From Anoplopoma fimbria (Eukaryota; Chordata; Actinopteri; Perciformes; Anoplopomatidae): a stretch of DNA of 64,000 bases. The stretch covers positions 13,830,326 to 13,894,325 of the forward strand of contig NC_072460.1 of the NCBI RefSeq assembly GCF_027596085.1. The letters run 5' to 3'. A model generated the notes under the pieces. It saw nothing but the letters and a program-made list of their open reading frames with translations, searched no databases and was not told the origin of the DNA. The position numbers were made by a program, and so were the translations under genes. This document shows, piece after piece, positions 47,453-64,000 of this stretch; positions within the stretch are counted from its first letter, which is position 1; each line of letters starts with the position of its first letter.

Positions 47453-48884
47453 TTACAAAAAAGGGGTAAGGTTGTCTTTTAAGCATCTTTTAAAACTTTT
47501 TATAGACAAACATTTTTTTGTTAAGTGTGAAAAGCCATTCCATAATTTGGTTCCCCTAAATCTTATCGAAAATTGACCTCTAGAAGTAAATAATTTAGGA
47601 AGATGAAGATCTAAAAATTGACGAGTTGAATAAGAATGAACCTGTGAATTTGCTTTGAAGAAGGTCTTGAAATGTTCAGGAATATTTCCTTCACCTAAAA
47701 GAATCTTCAAATAAAAACACAAATTTGAAAAATATTGATGTCATATATAGTAAGAATCTGAAGTTTCTGAAATAGAGGAGAAGATGGGGTGTGTGACTCC
47801 GATCATGTAGCAATCCTAACAAAACGTTTCTGAAGGACCAAAATTTTCTGCAAAGTTGTAGGGAAAGTACTAGCCCACACTGCACTACAGTATGAAAGAT
47901 ATGGATAAATCATACTGTAATAAAGAATAAGGAGACAGTTTGCATTGACAAGATGGCTAACCCTTCTAATTATTCCAGTAGATTTATTTATTTTCCTACT
48001 AACCCACTCAATATGTTCCCTCCAACTCAAACTCTCATCAACAATAATTCCCAGGAATTTTGTAGAAGACACCTGAGGCATTTCAACAGACTCAATTTTA
48101 ATTTTAGTTATGATTTTTTACCACTGAAAATAATAAAGTTAGATTTTTTTAATATTCAAAGATAATTTATTTAAACTGAACTATGTAGCATAGGCAATTA
48201 AACCAGCATTAGCTTCCATAATTAGTGAGTTTAAATTTGAATGAGAGAGAACTAGGGTTGTGTCATCTGCAAACATCATCGGCTTTTTGAGACATTAGAC
48301 AAATCATTAATATAGATGAGGAACAATAATGGTCCAAGAATGGACCCCTGAGGAACCCCACATATTAGTCTTGCTTGGTTGGAATAGCAACCCTTAACAC
48401 AAACAAACTGTCTTCTGTTGGACACATAATTTCTTAACCATTTGTATGTAATATCATTGAAACCATATTTATACAACTTTTCCAATAAAATATTATGATT
48501 TACTGTATCAAAGGCTTTTGAAAGGTCTATGAAAATACTGCAAGTAAATTCATTGTTGTCAAGTGCAGAGCTAACTTTATCAACAAGGTCAAGTAAAGCC
48601 ATATAGGTGGAATGATTTTTCCAGAAACCATACTGGTGTTTGTAAAGAATGGAATTAGAATCTACATGAAACAAAATCCTTTTGTATATCATTTTTTCTA
48701 GTATTTTTGAAAAACATGGCAAAATAGATATGGGTTTATAGTTGTTAAAACAACGTGGATTTTCTGCTTTAAACAAAGGGATAACTTTGGCAATCTTTAA
48801 ATCCTCTGGTACAACACCTATTTTCAAAGATAAGGTGAAGATATGAGGAAGTGGCTGCAATATTAAACAGATCACTCCCGGCAC
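47453..48884 (-). pseudogene. Reverse transcriptase remnant of the jockey-superfamily LINE
   Basis: The longest open part (48276-48884, 202 codons) covers reverse-transcriptase motifs. They are NYKPISILPCFSKILEKM, HQYGFWKNHST, the motif A core FIDLSKAFDTVNH and the motif B core GVPQGSILGPLLFLIYINDL. The catalytic FADD box is intact at 48262-48273 but lies in another frame, so a small deletion separates it from motif B. Past it there is at least one nonsense codon, a second open part (47803-48081, with KFLGIIVDESLSW and YCSAVWAS) and a third (47453-47722, with NSQVHSYSTRQ and FRGTKLWNG). Several breaks make it non-functional. Its product would have reverse-transcribed the element's own RNA at a nicked target. 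Confidence 0.88.
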
Positions 48885-51699
48885 TCAGCAGGCATGACCG
48901 CCAGGTAGACTCAGATCTACCCAGGTGGCCATCAGTGAGGTTCTCTGTTGCTTTAACATCCTGTTAAAGATGTTATTCTGCAACTTTATTTCTTCCTTGT
49001 TGCATAGCTGCTTTTTTTAAAATTAATCAATTAATCTATCAGTCACTGCAAAACAATATAGGACCAGAGGAGCCTGTTAATTAGGAATGAAACCCTCAGT
49101 ATTGGATATCTATTTTGTATTCCACAGCATTTGACTTTTGCCAACAGGAGGCACTGACAAGGGCAGCCATTCAATAATGTAATACAGCTGTTCCAATGAA
49201 AGGTGTACAGACTGTGAGTGGATGAATACAGTGAAAGTTGGTGTTGTGAATCTCTAGGCACCTCGTGATTTGATTCAAACTCAGAGGGCTATGATGTAAT
49301 CCTAAAGCGACTATCAATACATCTTGAAGCAACTTGTCGATTAATATTTTGATTTCTATACATAACTTATTTATTTTTTCACTGTGCAGCTACTCGTTAC
49401 TTAAAAATAGTGTATTTGTTATCGTGAAAAACACAACAATTTTGGTTTCAGGTGATTATACACTAATGACTACATAGTTACTGAATATTATATTATCTTT
49501 TAAAATGCCACACACTGGACCTTTGAAATAAACAGAGGAATTAGCCTAGCTAAAAACTATGCACATAATGTCCGTTATGTTTCACCATTGAATTGGTTCA
49601 GCCATAAGGAACATACAGCTCTGCTATTCTACAATTGAGCTAAGCTACTCTTACAACACAGGCAATCATACCCTAGAGAATTGGGTTTACATTTTCTGCA
49701 TTGACACATTTTTTGGGGGGGAAGTTCTTCAAAGGCCTTTGATGATTATTTAGAGTGGGGCCAACCAAGAGGAGAGAAGGCATGTTTTTTATGAATGTGT
49801 GTTTATGTTCATATGTAAATTAATTCAAAAGTAAGCAGTGAGCAGATGTGATTTTGAAAATATACAGAGGTAGAGAAGGTATGAGAAAGAAGAAGTTTGA
49901 AAATCAGAAAAGAGAGACAGTGCAGTGAGGATTAGAGAATGCTTGTCAAGTCAATATCCAGTCTCCCCCGCGGCTAAAGCATCTCACCCTGGTTTGGTCA
50001 CTCTCCTGTTTTCTTTGTTTATCTTTCACTGTCTCTTCTTCTCCCTCTCTCCCACTCATAGAACAAATTAAATGGTGAAACTGCTGTGAGATGTACTGAA
50101 AAAGTGACACACAGAGCGCTGATGGAAAGGAAAAGCCTTGATAGAAGATAACATATTGACTGTATTTGTATGAATAATCATAAGAATATTGTGGCTGCAA
50201 CTTATAATTATTTTCATGACAAATTCAGATACGTAATCTTAATAGTTTTTTGGCCAGAAACTTAATAAATACAGTTGTTTGAAGAAGATATTTACAGAGC
50301 AATATTAAATAGATATTCTATTCAAGTTCTAAGCAGCTTGTAATACATAATTAAAGTAATCAAAGCAAATAGTAAAATACAACTATAATTATTAATTTTC
50401 TTATCACTTGAGTTGTTATTTATGTAAAAAACAACTTTAGATGACAATAACAAAGTAAAAGGTTAACATTTAGAATTTGGATGGTTTATACTTATTTCAA
50501 TCATTTTTTGGACAGTGGTTGAAACAAGTTCAGAGCCTCTTTAACAGCTGCTATAATAAAAAAAACAAAAATCCGGTTGGTATCAGCTGAAAAATAGCTC
50601 AGCAACAATCTACAATCATTAACGGCAGCAAAAAGGGGATTTGGGCACCTCTAGTTTGTAGGCTATGCAACACACGGATACCATACACCTCATTAGGCAA
50701 TACTGGTGGCTCTTTATTGGTGAGAAAATTCAGGCAGTTGTTGTAAATAAACCTTCTCTCATCTAGTGGCTCTTCTTTTAATTTGTCTCTATGATTACAA
50801 ATGACTGGTAAAATAATTAGTTATTACATTATTAATCAATCATTTTAATCTGACCATATGGCCTTAGAGTTGTACCTTCCCTTCCTGAAAATGCTTGTTT
50901 ACACACCAGGAAATGAAGCTAAAGCGTGTTACCTGTAAAAGCAGTATTTTATTTTTCACATTAGGCTCATTGATCTATTGATATCAACTTCAGCTTCGTC
51001 TCACTGTGATGAAGGTACTGCAGTTGAAAATGCAGTATGCACAACCTTTTGACGTGGTCAACAACACATATATGTGGGACTTGAGCTTCAGTTACATATA
51101 CAACAGAAAGCACACAGATAATAGGATATTGATGCACCTAGACAAGTTGTCACTTTAACTGTTCTTTTTGTTTATTCCTGTCTCTGCCTCTCACTCCATC
51201 TCATATTTAGATTTAGGTACACACATATACACACACCACACGTGGGCACACACGTGGGCATGTGGATACATACCATCCACTGCTGTTGTGAGGAGATCTA
51301 ATCTGCAGAGGAGGTTGGAAAAGGTCAGTCTGCACTCCTGTGAGAGGCATTGGCTGGCATGCGTAAACAAAATGTCTGAACCTTGTCAGATGCAGCTGCA
51401 AGAAAGTCTTTGACTTTTTTCTCTCTCCGGGGAACATTAACGTCCCTCTTTACCCTTGCAGAAACAAAGGATTTAGCATCAAGTTTATAAAATCCAACCA
51501 CAAGTATAAATAACACAACATTGTATATTTAAAATCAGATCATCACGTCATAATGATTGTTAGGCCTGTTATAACATTTGTTAAGTTGTATGGTTAAATC
51601 TCATTTTGGGATAGATTATTTGACATTACATTGAACTGAAAAAAAATATTTTTCATGTACAGTATGAGCATAAAACAACAAAAATGACACTTTTACAAG
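48885..51699. other. AT-rich non-coding DNA
   Basis: No gene was recognised between the jockey-like and L1-like remnants. The segment contains CT-rich (50030-50060) and AT-rich parts and only short featureless open frames. Confidence 0.5.
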
Positions 51700-52200
51700 T
51701 TTCCTATTTTCTTCATCATGTTTGATTTCAGAGATTTCGCGATCTGCTTGAAACTGTCAGAATTGGAGATTGCTATGGTCTCAGCCAAATCTCTCAAGGG
51801 AATAATCTCAGAGATTTATGCTCTACTGCTGTACTCTGACGCTTCATCTTATAAATCCCTGAAGCGGTGAAGTGGGAGCGTGATCTGGGGGTAACATTTA
51901 GTTCTGCAGATTGGATCAAGATTTGCAATGGAATCTCTCAAAAATATTCCTCAACAGCTCAAACCGCTGTTGTAAATGTAAAGCTCCTTAAGGTACAATT
52001 ATCCACTTGTTCTGGTCATGTGATTGCATCCAGACATTTTGGAACGTGGTCCATTCTGTTATTAAGGAGGTGATGAGTAAACAATTTAAACTGTCTTATC
52101 TGTTTTTACCTGTTAGACTATTCTTCTTAAGTCAGTCACAAAATCTCTGTTGATAATTCTTTATTTTCTGGTAAAAAGTGCTTCAAAAGGCAATAGGTTT
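51700..52200 (+). pseudogene. L1-clade LINE ORF2 C-terminal remnant
   Basis: Pieces in different plus-strand frames translate in the correct order for the region after the reverse transcriptase in L1-type ORF2. First comes GIISEIYALLLYSDASSYKS (about 51800), then KWERDLGVTFSSADWIKIC (51870-51926). A different frame then gives HLFWSCDCIQTFWNVVHSVI (about 52003-52062), which matches the conserved Cys/Trp-rich 'HLFWSC...FW' signature. Frameshifts and stops break it, and neither the endonuclease nor the catalytic reverse-transcriptase boxes are present. It is a short, old fragment, and its ends are approximate. Confidence 0.75.
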
Positions 52201-53450
52201 GTTGCAAGAGATAAGGAAAGTGCAACACCTAAAAAGATACTATGTTGATGTTCACTCACCTCAGACTGGATCTTAGCTGTGATGGACATAACAGTAAAGT
52301 GGAGTCCAGCCTTCTGTCACAGTCTAATGTAATTAATAAGAATATATAGGTTTAAAAAAGAAAGAGAAAGGAAGACATTAACCTTTTTATGATTTTAAGA
52401 TTGATGATTAACTTAATCATGATTAACTTCCTGACACCTGTGTGTCATCCTCTAAAGGCAAGAGTAAGTTCATCGTCATCTATTCATTTAATACAAATGA
52501 TATTGTCTTATCAGTGCATCTGTGTTTTTATAGGGAAAGCTGTGTCTGTGTACAGATTGTGTTGCCGATTCTGTTCATTTAGTCAATGAGAAATTACAAC
52601 TCTTGTTTAATGCACTCCAAATGCTCTCATTAGCCTTAAATTGGTACTTAATGCAAATAAAATAAACTGCATGCTGTTATTAAGGACAAGATAATGTAGA
52701 TTACAGTAATTAGCATAGCTCCACTGTGAGCAGGCTTTGATTTAGAGAGGGTCACAGAATTTTTAAATATTTGACTCAATGAAAGACTCCTAAATAAAAA
52801 AAATCAGGGTGTAATTTAGACATGCATACCTGACATGGAGGCCACTGCTCATGTGCTGTTGGTGCCTTGCAATTTTACAGTCAGACTCTGCTCAGGTTGA
52901 AAACATCCAACACTCACGTTTTTTTACTTCTGTCCAACTGCAGAAGAGGAGGGGAGTTTCTGCACAGCTGAACTGTCTACAGCAAAAATAGAGGTCAGAT
53001 TAATAGTTATTGTTGTGTCAAAGCTGCAGGGCTAGAAAATCATTGAGCCCTGCCTCACTTTAAGGCATCCATTATATTTGCCACTATTGACTTATCGATT
53101 CAGTTTATAATTGAGCTCTTAAGTATTAATTACTTTGAATAATTACAATACTCACTGTCGTGTCCTATGCATGAAGGTTGATTGATTGTACCTTGCTGAG
53201 AGTCTTAATAATAGTCTGTTACATCTTTGCTTTTCTGGAACACTGTTCCATACTTAACGGCACTCTGTTTTTAATTCAGTTCCTTTAGTGTCTGTTCTTG
53301 TGAGATTGTTTCATTGGCACTGTAAATGTAAATGATGTCCTTGCTGTTAATGAGCATTTACGCTCAACCATCTTTTGACGGCATTATTTGCCTTTTTCAA
53401 TGATAAATTAAATACAGCTTAAATTTTTTATATCAACAAACCATTTCTTT
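52201..53450. other. Non-coding; octamer-like motif segment at 52610-52740
   Basis: AT-rich sequence with no gene. The part at 52610-52740 contains ATGCAAAT (52651-52658, a POU octamer) beside CATTAG and TTAATG words and is a weak candidate for a regulatory segment. Confidence 0.3.
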
Positions 53451-53458
53451 TTTTAAAT
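53451..53458. repeat. Candidate target-site duplication, Rex3 3' side
   Basis: TTTTAAAT lies directly outside the Rex3 3' tail and is identical to 56710-56717 on the other side of the element. The AT-rich context raises the chance of coincidence. Confidence 0.5.
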
Positions 53459-56400
53459 CCATCTCCATCCATCCATCTCCTTCCGCTTATCCGGGGCCGG
53501 GTCGCGGGGGCAGCAAGCTAAGGAGGGTCCTCCAGACGTCCTTCTCCCCAGCAACACTTTCCAGCTCCTCCTGGGGAACCCCGAGGCGTTCCCAGGCCAG
53601 ACGAGATATATAATCTCTCCAGCGTGTTCTGGGTCTACCCCGGGGCCTCTTACCAGTTGGACGTGCCTGGAAAACCTCTAAAGGGAGGCGTCCAGGAGGC
53701 ATCCTGATCAGATGCCCGAGCCACCTCAGCTGGCCCCTTTCGACGCGAAGGAGCAGCGGCTCTACTCCGAGCTCCCTCCGGATGTCTGAGCTCCTCACCC
53801 TATCTCTAAGGCTGAGCCCAGCCACCCTACGAAGGAAGCTCATTTCGGCCGCTTGTATTCGCGATCTCATTCTTTCGGTCACTACCCAAAGCTCATGACC
53901 ATAGGTGAGGGTTGGAACGTAGATGGACTGGTAAATCGAGAGCTTTGCCTTTCGGCTCAGCTCCTTCTTCACCAAAACGGTCCGGTACAACGCCCGCATC
54001 ACTGCTGACGCTGCACCAAACCGCCTGTCCATCTCCCGCTCCATTTTACCCTCACTCGTGAATAAGATCCCGAGATACTTGAACTCCCTCGCTTGGGGCA
54101 GTGACTCACTCCCAACCCAGAGGGTGCAATCCACCGTTTTCCGGAAGAGAACCATGGCCTCAGACTTGGAGGTACTGACTCTCATCCCGACCGCTTCACA
54201 CTCGGCTGTGAACCGCCCCAGTGCGTGCTGAAGGTCACGTTCTGAAGAAGCCAACAGAACCACATCATCTGCGAAAAGCAGGGATGCGATTCTGAGGTCC
54301 CCAAACCGGAAACTCTCCTCCCCCGGCTGCGCCTTGAAATCCTGTCCATGAAAATCACAAACAGGATTGGTGACAATGGGCAGCCCTGGCGGAGGCCAAC
54401 ACGCACTGGGAACAAGCTCGACTTTGTGCCGAGTATCTGGACACAGCTCTCACTTTGGTCATACAAGGACCGAATGGCTCGTAGTAACGAACCAGGTACC
54501 CCATATTCCCGCAGTACCCCCACAGGACTCCCCGAGGGACACGGTCGAAGGCCTTCTCCAAGTCCACAAAACACATGTAGACTGGATGAGCAAACTCCCA
54601 TGCACCCTCCAACAGACCTGCAAGGGTGAAGAGTTGGTCCGCTGTTCCACGTCCAGGACGGAATCCGCATTGCTCCTCCTGAATCTGAGGTTCGACAATC
54701 GGACGGAGCCTCCTTTCCAGCACCCTGGAGTAAACTTTCCCGGGGAGGCTGAGCAGTGTGATACCCCTATAATTGGAGCACACTCTCCGGTCCCCCTTTT
54801 GAAAATGGGAACCACCACCCCGGTCTGCCACTCCACAGGCACTGTACCCGACTTCCACGCGACAGTGAAGAGACGTGTCAACCAAGACAGCCCAACAATG
54901 TCCAGAGCCTTTAGCATCTCCGGTCGAATCTCATCCACTCCTGGCGCTTTGCCGCTGAAGAGCTTTTTAACTACCTCAACGACCTCCGCCAGGCATATGG
55001 ACGAGACTTCCCCTGAGTCTTCAGACTCTGCCTCTTCCACAGAGGACGTGTTGGTCGGGTTCAGGAGTTCCTCAAAGTGTTCTTTCCACCGCTCGACAAT
55101 ATCCCCAGTCCGGGTCTGCAGTTCTCCCCCTGCTGAGCACAGCCTGAGAAAAGCCCTGTTTCCCCTTTCTGAGTCGTCTCACGGTTTGCCAGAACTTCCT
55201 TGAGGCCATTCGAAAGTCCTTCTCCATGGCCTCGCCAAACTCCTCCCACACCCGGGTTTTTGCCTCAGCAACCGCCGCAGCTGCAGCCCTTCTGGCCAAC
55301 CGGTACCTGCCTGCTGATTCAGGAGACCCCTCGGCCAACCAAGCCCGAAAGGCCTCCTTCTTCAGCTTGACGGCCTCCTTCACCGCTGGTGTCCACCAGC
55401 GGGTTCTTGGATTGCCGCCACGACAGGCACCGATCGCCTTCCGACCACAACTCCTAGCAGCAGCTTCCACAATGGAGGATTTGAACATGGCCCACTCGGA
55501 TTCCATGTCCCCAGCCTCCCCGGGATGCACGAGAAATTGTTCCGGAGGTGGGAGTTGAAGACCTTGCGGACAGGATCCTCAGCCAGACGTTCCCAGTTCA
55601 CCCTCACTACGCGTTTGGGTTTACCGGGTCTGTCCGGCAGCCTCCCCCGCCACCTGATCCAACTCACCACCAGGTGGTGATCAGTTGACAGCTCTGCTCC
55701 TCTCTTCACCCGAGTGTCCAAGACATACGGCCGCAGGTCTGATGACACAACTACAAAGTCGATCATAGACCTTTGGCCTAGGGTGTTCTGGTACCAAGTA
55801 TACTTATGAACCTCCCTATGCTCAAACATGGTGTTTGTTATGGACAGTCCATGACTAGCACAGAAGTCCAACAACAAAGCACCACTCGGGTTCAGATCGG
55901 GCAGGCCGTTCCTCCCAATCACACCCCTCCAGGTTTCTCCGTCGTTACCCACGTGAGCGTTGAAGTCTCCCAGAAGAACTATGGAGTCCCCAGTCGGCGC
56001 CCTTTCCAGAACACCACCCAAGGACTCCAAGAAGGCCGCGTACTCCGAACTGCCGTTTGGTGCATAGGCACAAACAACAGTCAGAGACTTTCCTCCTGCG
56101 ATTCCCAGTCGCAGAGAGGCGACCCTCTCGTTCTCCGGGGAGAACTCCAGAACAGCGGCGCTCAGCCGGGGGCTTGTGAGTATCCCCACACCCGCCCGGC
56201 GCCTCTCACCCTGGGCAACTCCGGAAAAGGAAAAAGTCCAGCCCCTCTCCAGGAGTTTGGTTCCAGAACCGGTGCTATGCGTGGAGGTGAGCCCAACTAT
56301 ATCTAGCTGGTAGCGTTCCACCTCCCGCACCAGCTCCGGTTCCTTCCCCGCCAGAGAGGTGACATTCCACGTCCCTAGAGCTAGTCTGTGATGCCGGGGG

Positions 56401-56709
56401 TCAGCACGCCCAGGTTTCCGCCCCAGCCTGCCGCCCAGCTCACATTGCACCCGACCCCAATGCCTATCCCTGCGGGTGGTGGGCCCACAGGGTGGCGGCA
56501 CGATGTAGCTTTTTCGGGCTGGGCCCGGCCGGGCCCCATGTGCCAAGGCCCGGCCACCAGACGCTCGCCGGCGAGCTCCCCTACCAGGTCTGGCTCCAGG
56601 AGGGTGCCCCGGTTTCCCTATTCCGGGCGAGGTGCCACAACCTTGCATCGTCCGATTCATTGAGGTTTGGTGAATCGCTCTTAGTCTGACCCCTCCCCCG
56701 AGACCACTG
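53459..56709 (-). mobile_element. Rex3: Near full-length Rex3 (RTE-clade) LINE
   Basis: A 3.25-kb GC-rich island in AT-rich DNA holds a complete RTE-type layout on the minus strand. It has a short Pro/Arg/Gly-rich leader, an AP-like endonuclease, a reverse transcriptase, a C-terminal Arg-rich region, and then only about 28 bases of 3' sequence, ending in GGATGGATGGAG-type repeats. A GATG tail is the hallmark of Rex3. The segment encoding WQTGVVV (about 54815-54835) and the plus-strand block ACAATGGGCAGCCCTG (54374-54389) are also, as I remember them, the sites used to amplify Rex3 in fish surveys. Identical 8-bp flanks (TTTTAAAT) support an intact insertion. As written the reading frame is broken five times. 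Confidence 0.93.
53487..56660 (-). pseudogene. Rex3 endonuclease-reverse transcriptase, frameshifted
   Basis: The coding region runs from ATG at 56660 to TAA at 53487-53489, about 1,058 codons if continuous. It reads in six segments: 56660-55520, 55520-55130, 55130-54795, 54795-54525, 54525-54318 and 54318-53487 (approximate joins). Segment 1 holds the endonuclease: GTWNVTS (residues 96-102), [10 protein letters not shown] (229-238), SMIDFVVVS (298-306) and STDHHLVV (325-332). Reverse-transcriptase motifs follow: GFRPGRGT, motif A VDLEKAFDRVP, motif B GLRQGCPLSPILF and the catalytic FADD at 54264-54275. After them come FKYLGILFTSEG and a C-terminal RPRGRPRTRW stretch ending PPRPGPG. No segment contains a nonsense codon. 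All five breaks are single-base changes in homopolymer runs. The usual Glu of AP-type endonucleases is not seen (TST at 125-127). Confidence 0.9.
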
Positions 56710-56717
56710 TTTTAAAT
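56710..56717. repeat. Candidate target-site duplication, Rex3 5' side
   Basis: TTTTAAAT follows the 5' end of the element and is identical to 53451-53458. Confidence 0.5.
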
Positions 56718-62086
<5,369 letters not shown>

Positions 62087-62150
62087 TCAAAGTCAAGTCA
62101 AGAGAATTTTATTCAAACAGCCCAAAATCACAAATTAGCTTGAAGACCTA
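62087..62150 (-). mobile_element. Retroelement tail fragment ('AGTCA...TTTTATT' type)
   Basis: AGTCAAGTCAAGAGAATTTT followed by 'cagcccaaaatcacaaatta' (plus strand) resembles the 3' end of a widespread fish repeat whose copies usually read '...caattttatttatatagcccaa...'. Only the terminal part is recognisable. The strand is inferred from the tail position. Confidence 0.45.
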
Positions 62151-64000
62151 TCTCCTTCTCTTGTTCCCACTCGTTCATACTCAGTTCAGAATTGTAACTA
62201 AAAGTACTCAAGAAATGGAATAATTATCAATAAAAGCAATATATAATTAGTATTTAGTATTTCAGTTTGCCTCTGATTTATTGTATTTAGAATTTCATTG
62301 CGGCCTCCGCTAATAATCTGGCTTCATCAGACATGTAGGTGGTGTTTTTAAAGTACTGTTGGTTGGTCTTTGTCACAAAGCAGAAATTGGCTGGACTTGC
62401 CTTACTTGGCTGTAATTAACTTTGGCTCACTCTCCCATTACTTCAAGCACATTGTCATTATAAAAGTAACAGTTTGTCCGTTGGCCACTTCCAGGAAGAC
62501 TTGTCAGCACAATTGCTGGTATAATTAATGTTTTAATACAATTTTGAGAGCATTAAGAGATTTGGCAAACACTGCAGAGAATGTTTTCCTCAGGTGTTTT
62601 GCTTTAAGCGACTTGAGTTAAAGCCTTTTTTTGGGTTGTCAAAGCACAAATACAAAATATTCAAACACAAACTTAATGGAGGTGGACAAAAGCTTGACAA
62701 AGCACAAATTAACAGTTTCAAATGTCAGCACCTCACAGAGGAAAAGGCTATATTGTGATTACTGTGTTCGACAATGGCGTAATTGTGAACCATTAAAGGA
62801 CAACTATAGGCTGTAGCAAATGACAAGTTAAAGAAGAAATTAGGCTTGGGCAGTATTACAGTATCCCAGGCTATGAAGGAATGATTAAAGTACTGTCATA
62901 AATACAGACGCCCCACTTTCTACAATGCTGAATTGATGTGGTGTATTGTAGATAAATTGGGTTTAATATTCTTTCAACGAGAAAAGAAGTTTATAGACAC
63001 ATTATTTTATTCAACTATAATCAAATACTCAAATACTAATCATATCCATTTAACCCACTGATGTGTGTGTGTGCGTGCTGATACATTAAAGTTAGCATGT
63101 TTTGGGATACTCTGGTTAGAACTGCTGTAACTGAAAGGTTACACATTAAAGCATATAAGAGGTCTGTACTATCACGATCAGGGTAAGGGTCAGAGTCTGA
63201 ACAATTTTTGGCATTATCATTTTAGGCATATCATCATCATCATTTCACCACTAGAAGAGACACAAAGAGAAGTGAAAGCCAACGCATTTTTTTGTGATAA
63301 AATATGGTGATTGAAGAAAGTTGTTTGCTAGGATGTTGCTGGCTTCAATCTGTCCTTTTTTTTATTTGGGTTGAGGGGCATCATTTTCATTTTGCATATC
63401 AAAGGCACGGTGTCTGATGTTCAGGATATAGTGAAATATTTACCTGTGATGCCTGGAAGACAGTACCTCTTGATTCAATTACTCTCTATCAACTGCTTCC
63501 ACAATATCTCTGTTTTGATCCCTCCCTCTCTCTCTTTCTCTTGTTATGTGTACTCCCCACCTCTTTTTTGTTGAAAAGAATACTTTATCAGGTGTGTCAT
63601 TATCATGTTCATTATTTTACCCCTATAACCCCTTTTGCTATGAACCCTAGCAGGCCTGTGAAAATGATAATGATCCGTAGTTAAATTGGCATTGGGTGAA
63701 TGTTTGTAGTTGTTCAAAGGATAAGAAGAGCAGCATGCGGTAGTGACAGCTCTAGCTGTGGGCTGCATTGGATTACCTCAGAGGGACAGCTCTAACTAAC
63801 TGAACAGATGTTGATATAAACAGACACATGCTGGTTTACGCTCATGTATTGACTGAAAAGACCTTAACCCTCAATGGAGAGTATAAATAAAAACTTAAGT
63901 TTACTTCAAAGCTAAGGCCAGTGAACTAAAGCATCCAAGTGTAATGTATCGTGTTAACTACTCGACAGAAACATTGCAACAGAGTCATTGTCAGGCACAA
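62151..64000. other. Non-coding, nothing recognised
   Basis: AT-rich sequence with short open frames, none with a motif, and a small CATCAT patch (about 63230-63243). No gene or RNA was recognised up to the window end. Confidence 0.5.

Noticed and set aside
54367..55203. 278-codon plus-strand open frame, with others at 55806-56306 and 55226-55558
   Set aside because: These are antisense to the Rex3 coding region. GC-rich codon usage on the minus strand leaves few stops on the plus strand, and no domain is visible.

Overview
This window looks like non-coding nuclear DNA from a bony fish, most likely a percomorph teleost. The evidence is a near full-length Rex3-type (RTE clade) LINE, remnants of two other LINE clades, several short DNA-transposon families that I recognise as common in fish genomes, and nine long (CA)n/(GT)n arrays of 80 bases or more. 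The background is AT-rich. I found no host protein-coding exon that I can defend, and no rRNA, tRNA, CRISPR array, operon or prokaryotic feature. The window is therefore intergenic DNA or the inside of a very large intron.

Layout. 1-16.6 kb: unique-looking AT-rich DNA with a hAT-like end near 1.4 kb, a MITE with inverted ends (4711-5070), two very long dinucleotide arrays in opposite orientation (6557-6672 and 6919-7066), a (TA)n array beside a perfect 27-bp tandem duplication (10088-10174), and a diverged duplication of about 175-bp period (11385-11640). 16.6-22 kb: old copies of a 'GATCGG' DNA-element family, a second inverted GT/CA pair (18455-18692), and a hAT-like non-autonomous element (21340-21982) with a nearly perfect 8-bp target duplication. 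22-46.8 kb: mostly unannotated sequence with more dinucleotide arrays, a perfect 21-bp hairpin (30314-30367), two copies of a 'CTGCAACTAA' DNA element (34.1 and 45.3 kb), a tRNA-like SINE scrap and a retroelement 3' end at 37.3 kb. 46.8-57 kb is the retrotransposon-rich part: a 5'-truncated jockey-superfamily LINE on the minus strand (46818-48884), an L1-type ORF2 C-terminus on the plus strand (about 51700-52200), and the Rex3 element on the minus strand (53459-56709). 57-64 kb: one CA array and otherwise unannotated DNA.

The only coding capacity is retrotransposon-derived, and all of it is broken as written. The Rex3 copy is the most informative feature. It keeps both ends, has a candidate target-site duplication and shows no internal nonsense codon, but it is interrupted by five single-base indels that all fall in homopolymer runs. 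That pattern suits either slippage or sequencing error in an otherwise young element. I did not find an undescribed biological system. The items most worth checking are the Rex3 reading frame, the two inverted dinucleotide pairs, the 30.3 kb hairpin and a few motif-dense segments that may be conserved regulatory DNA.
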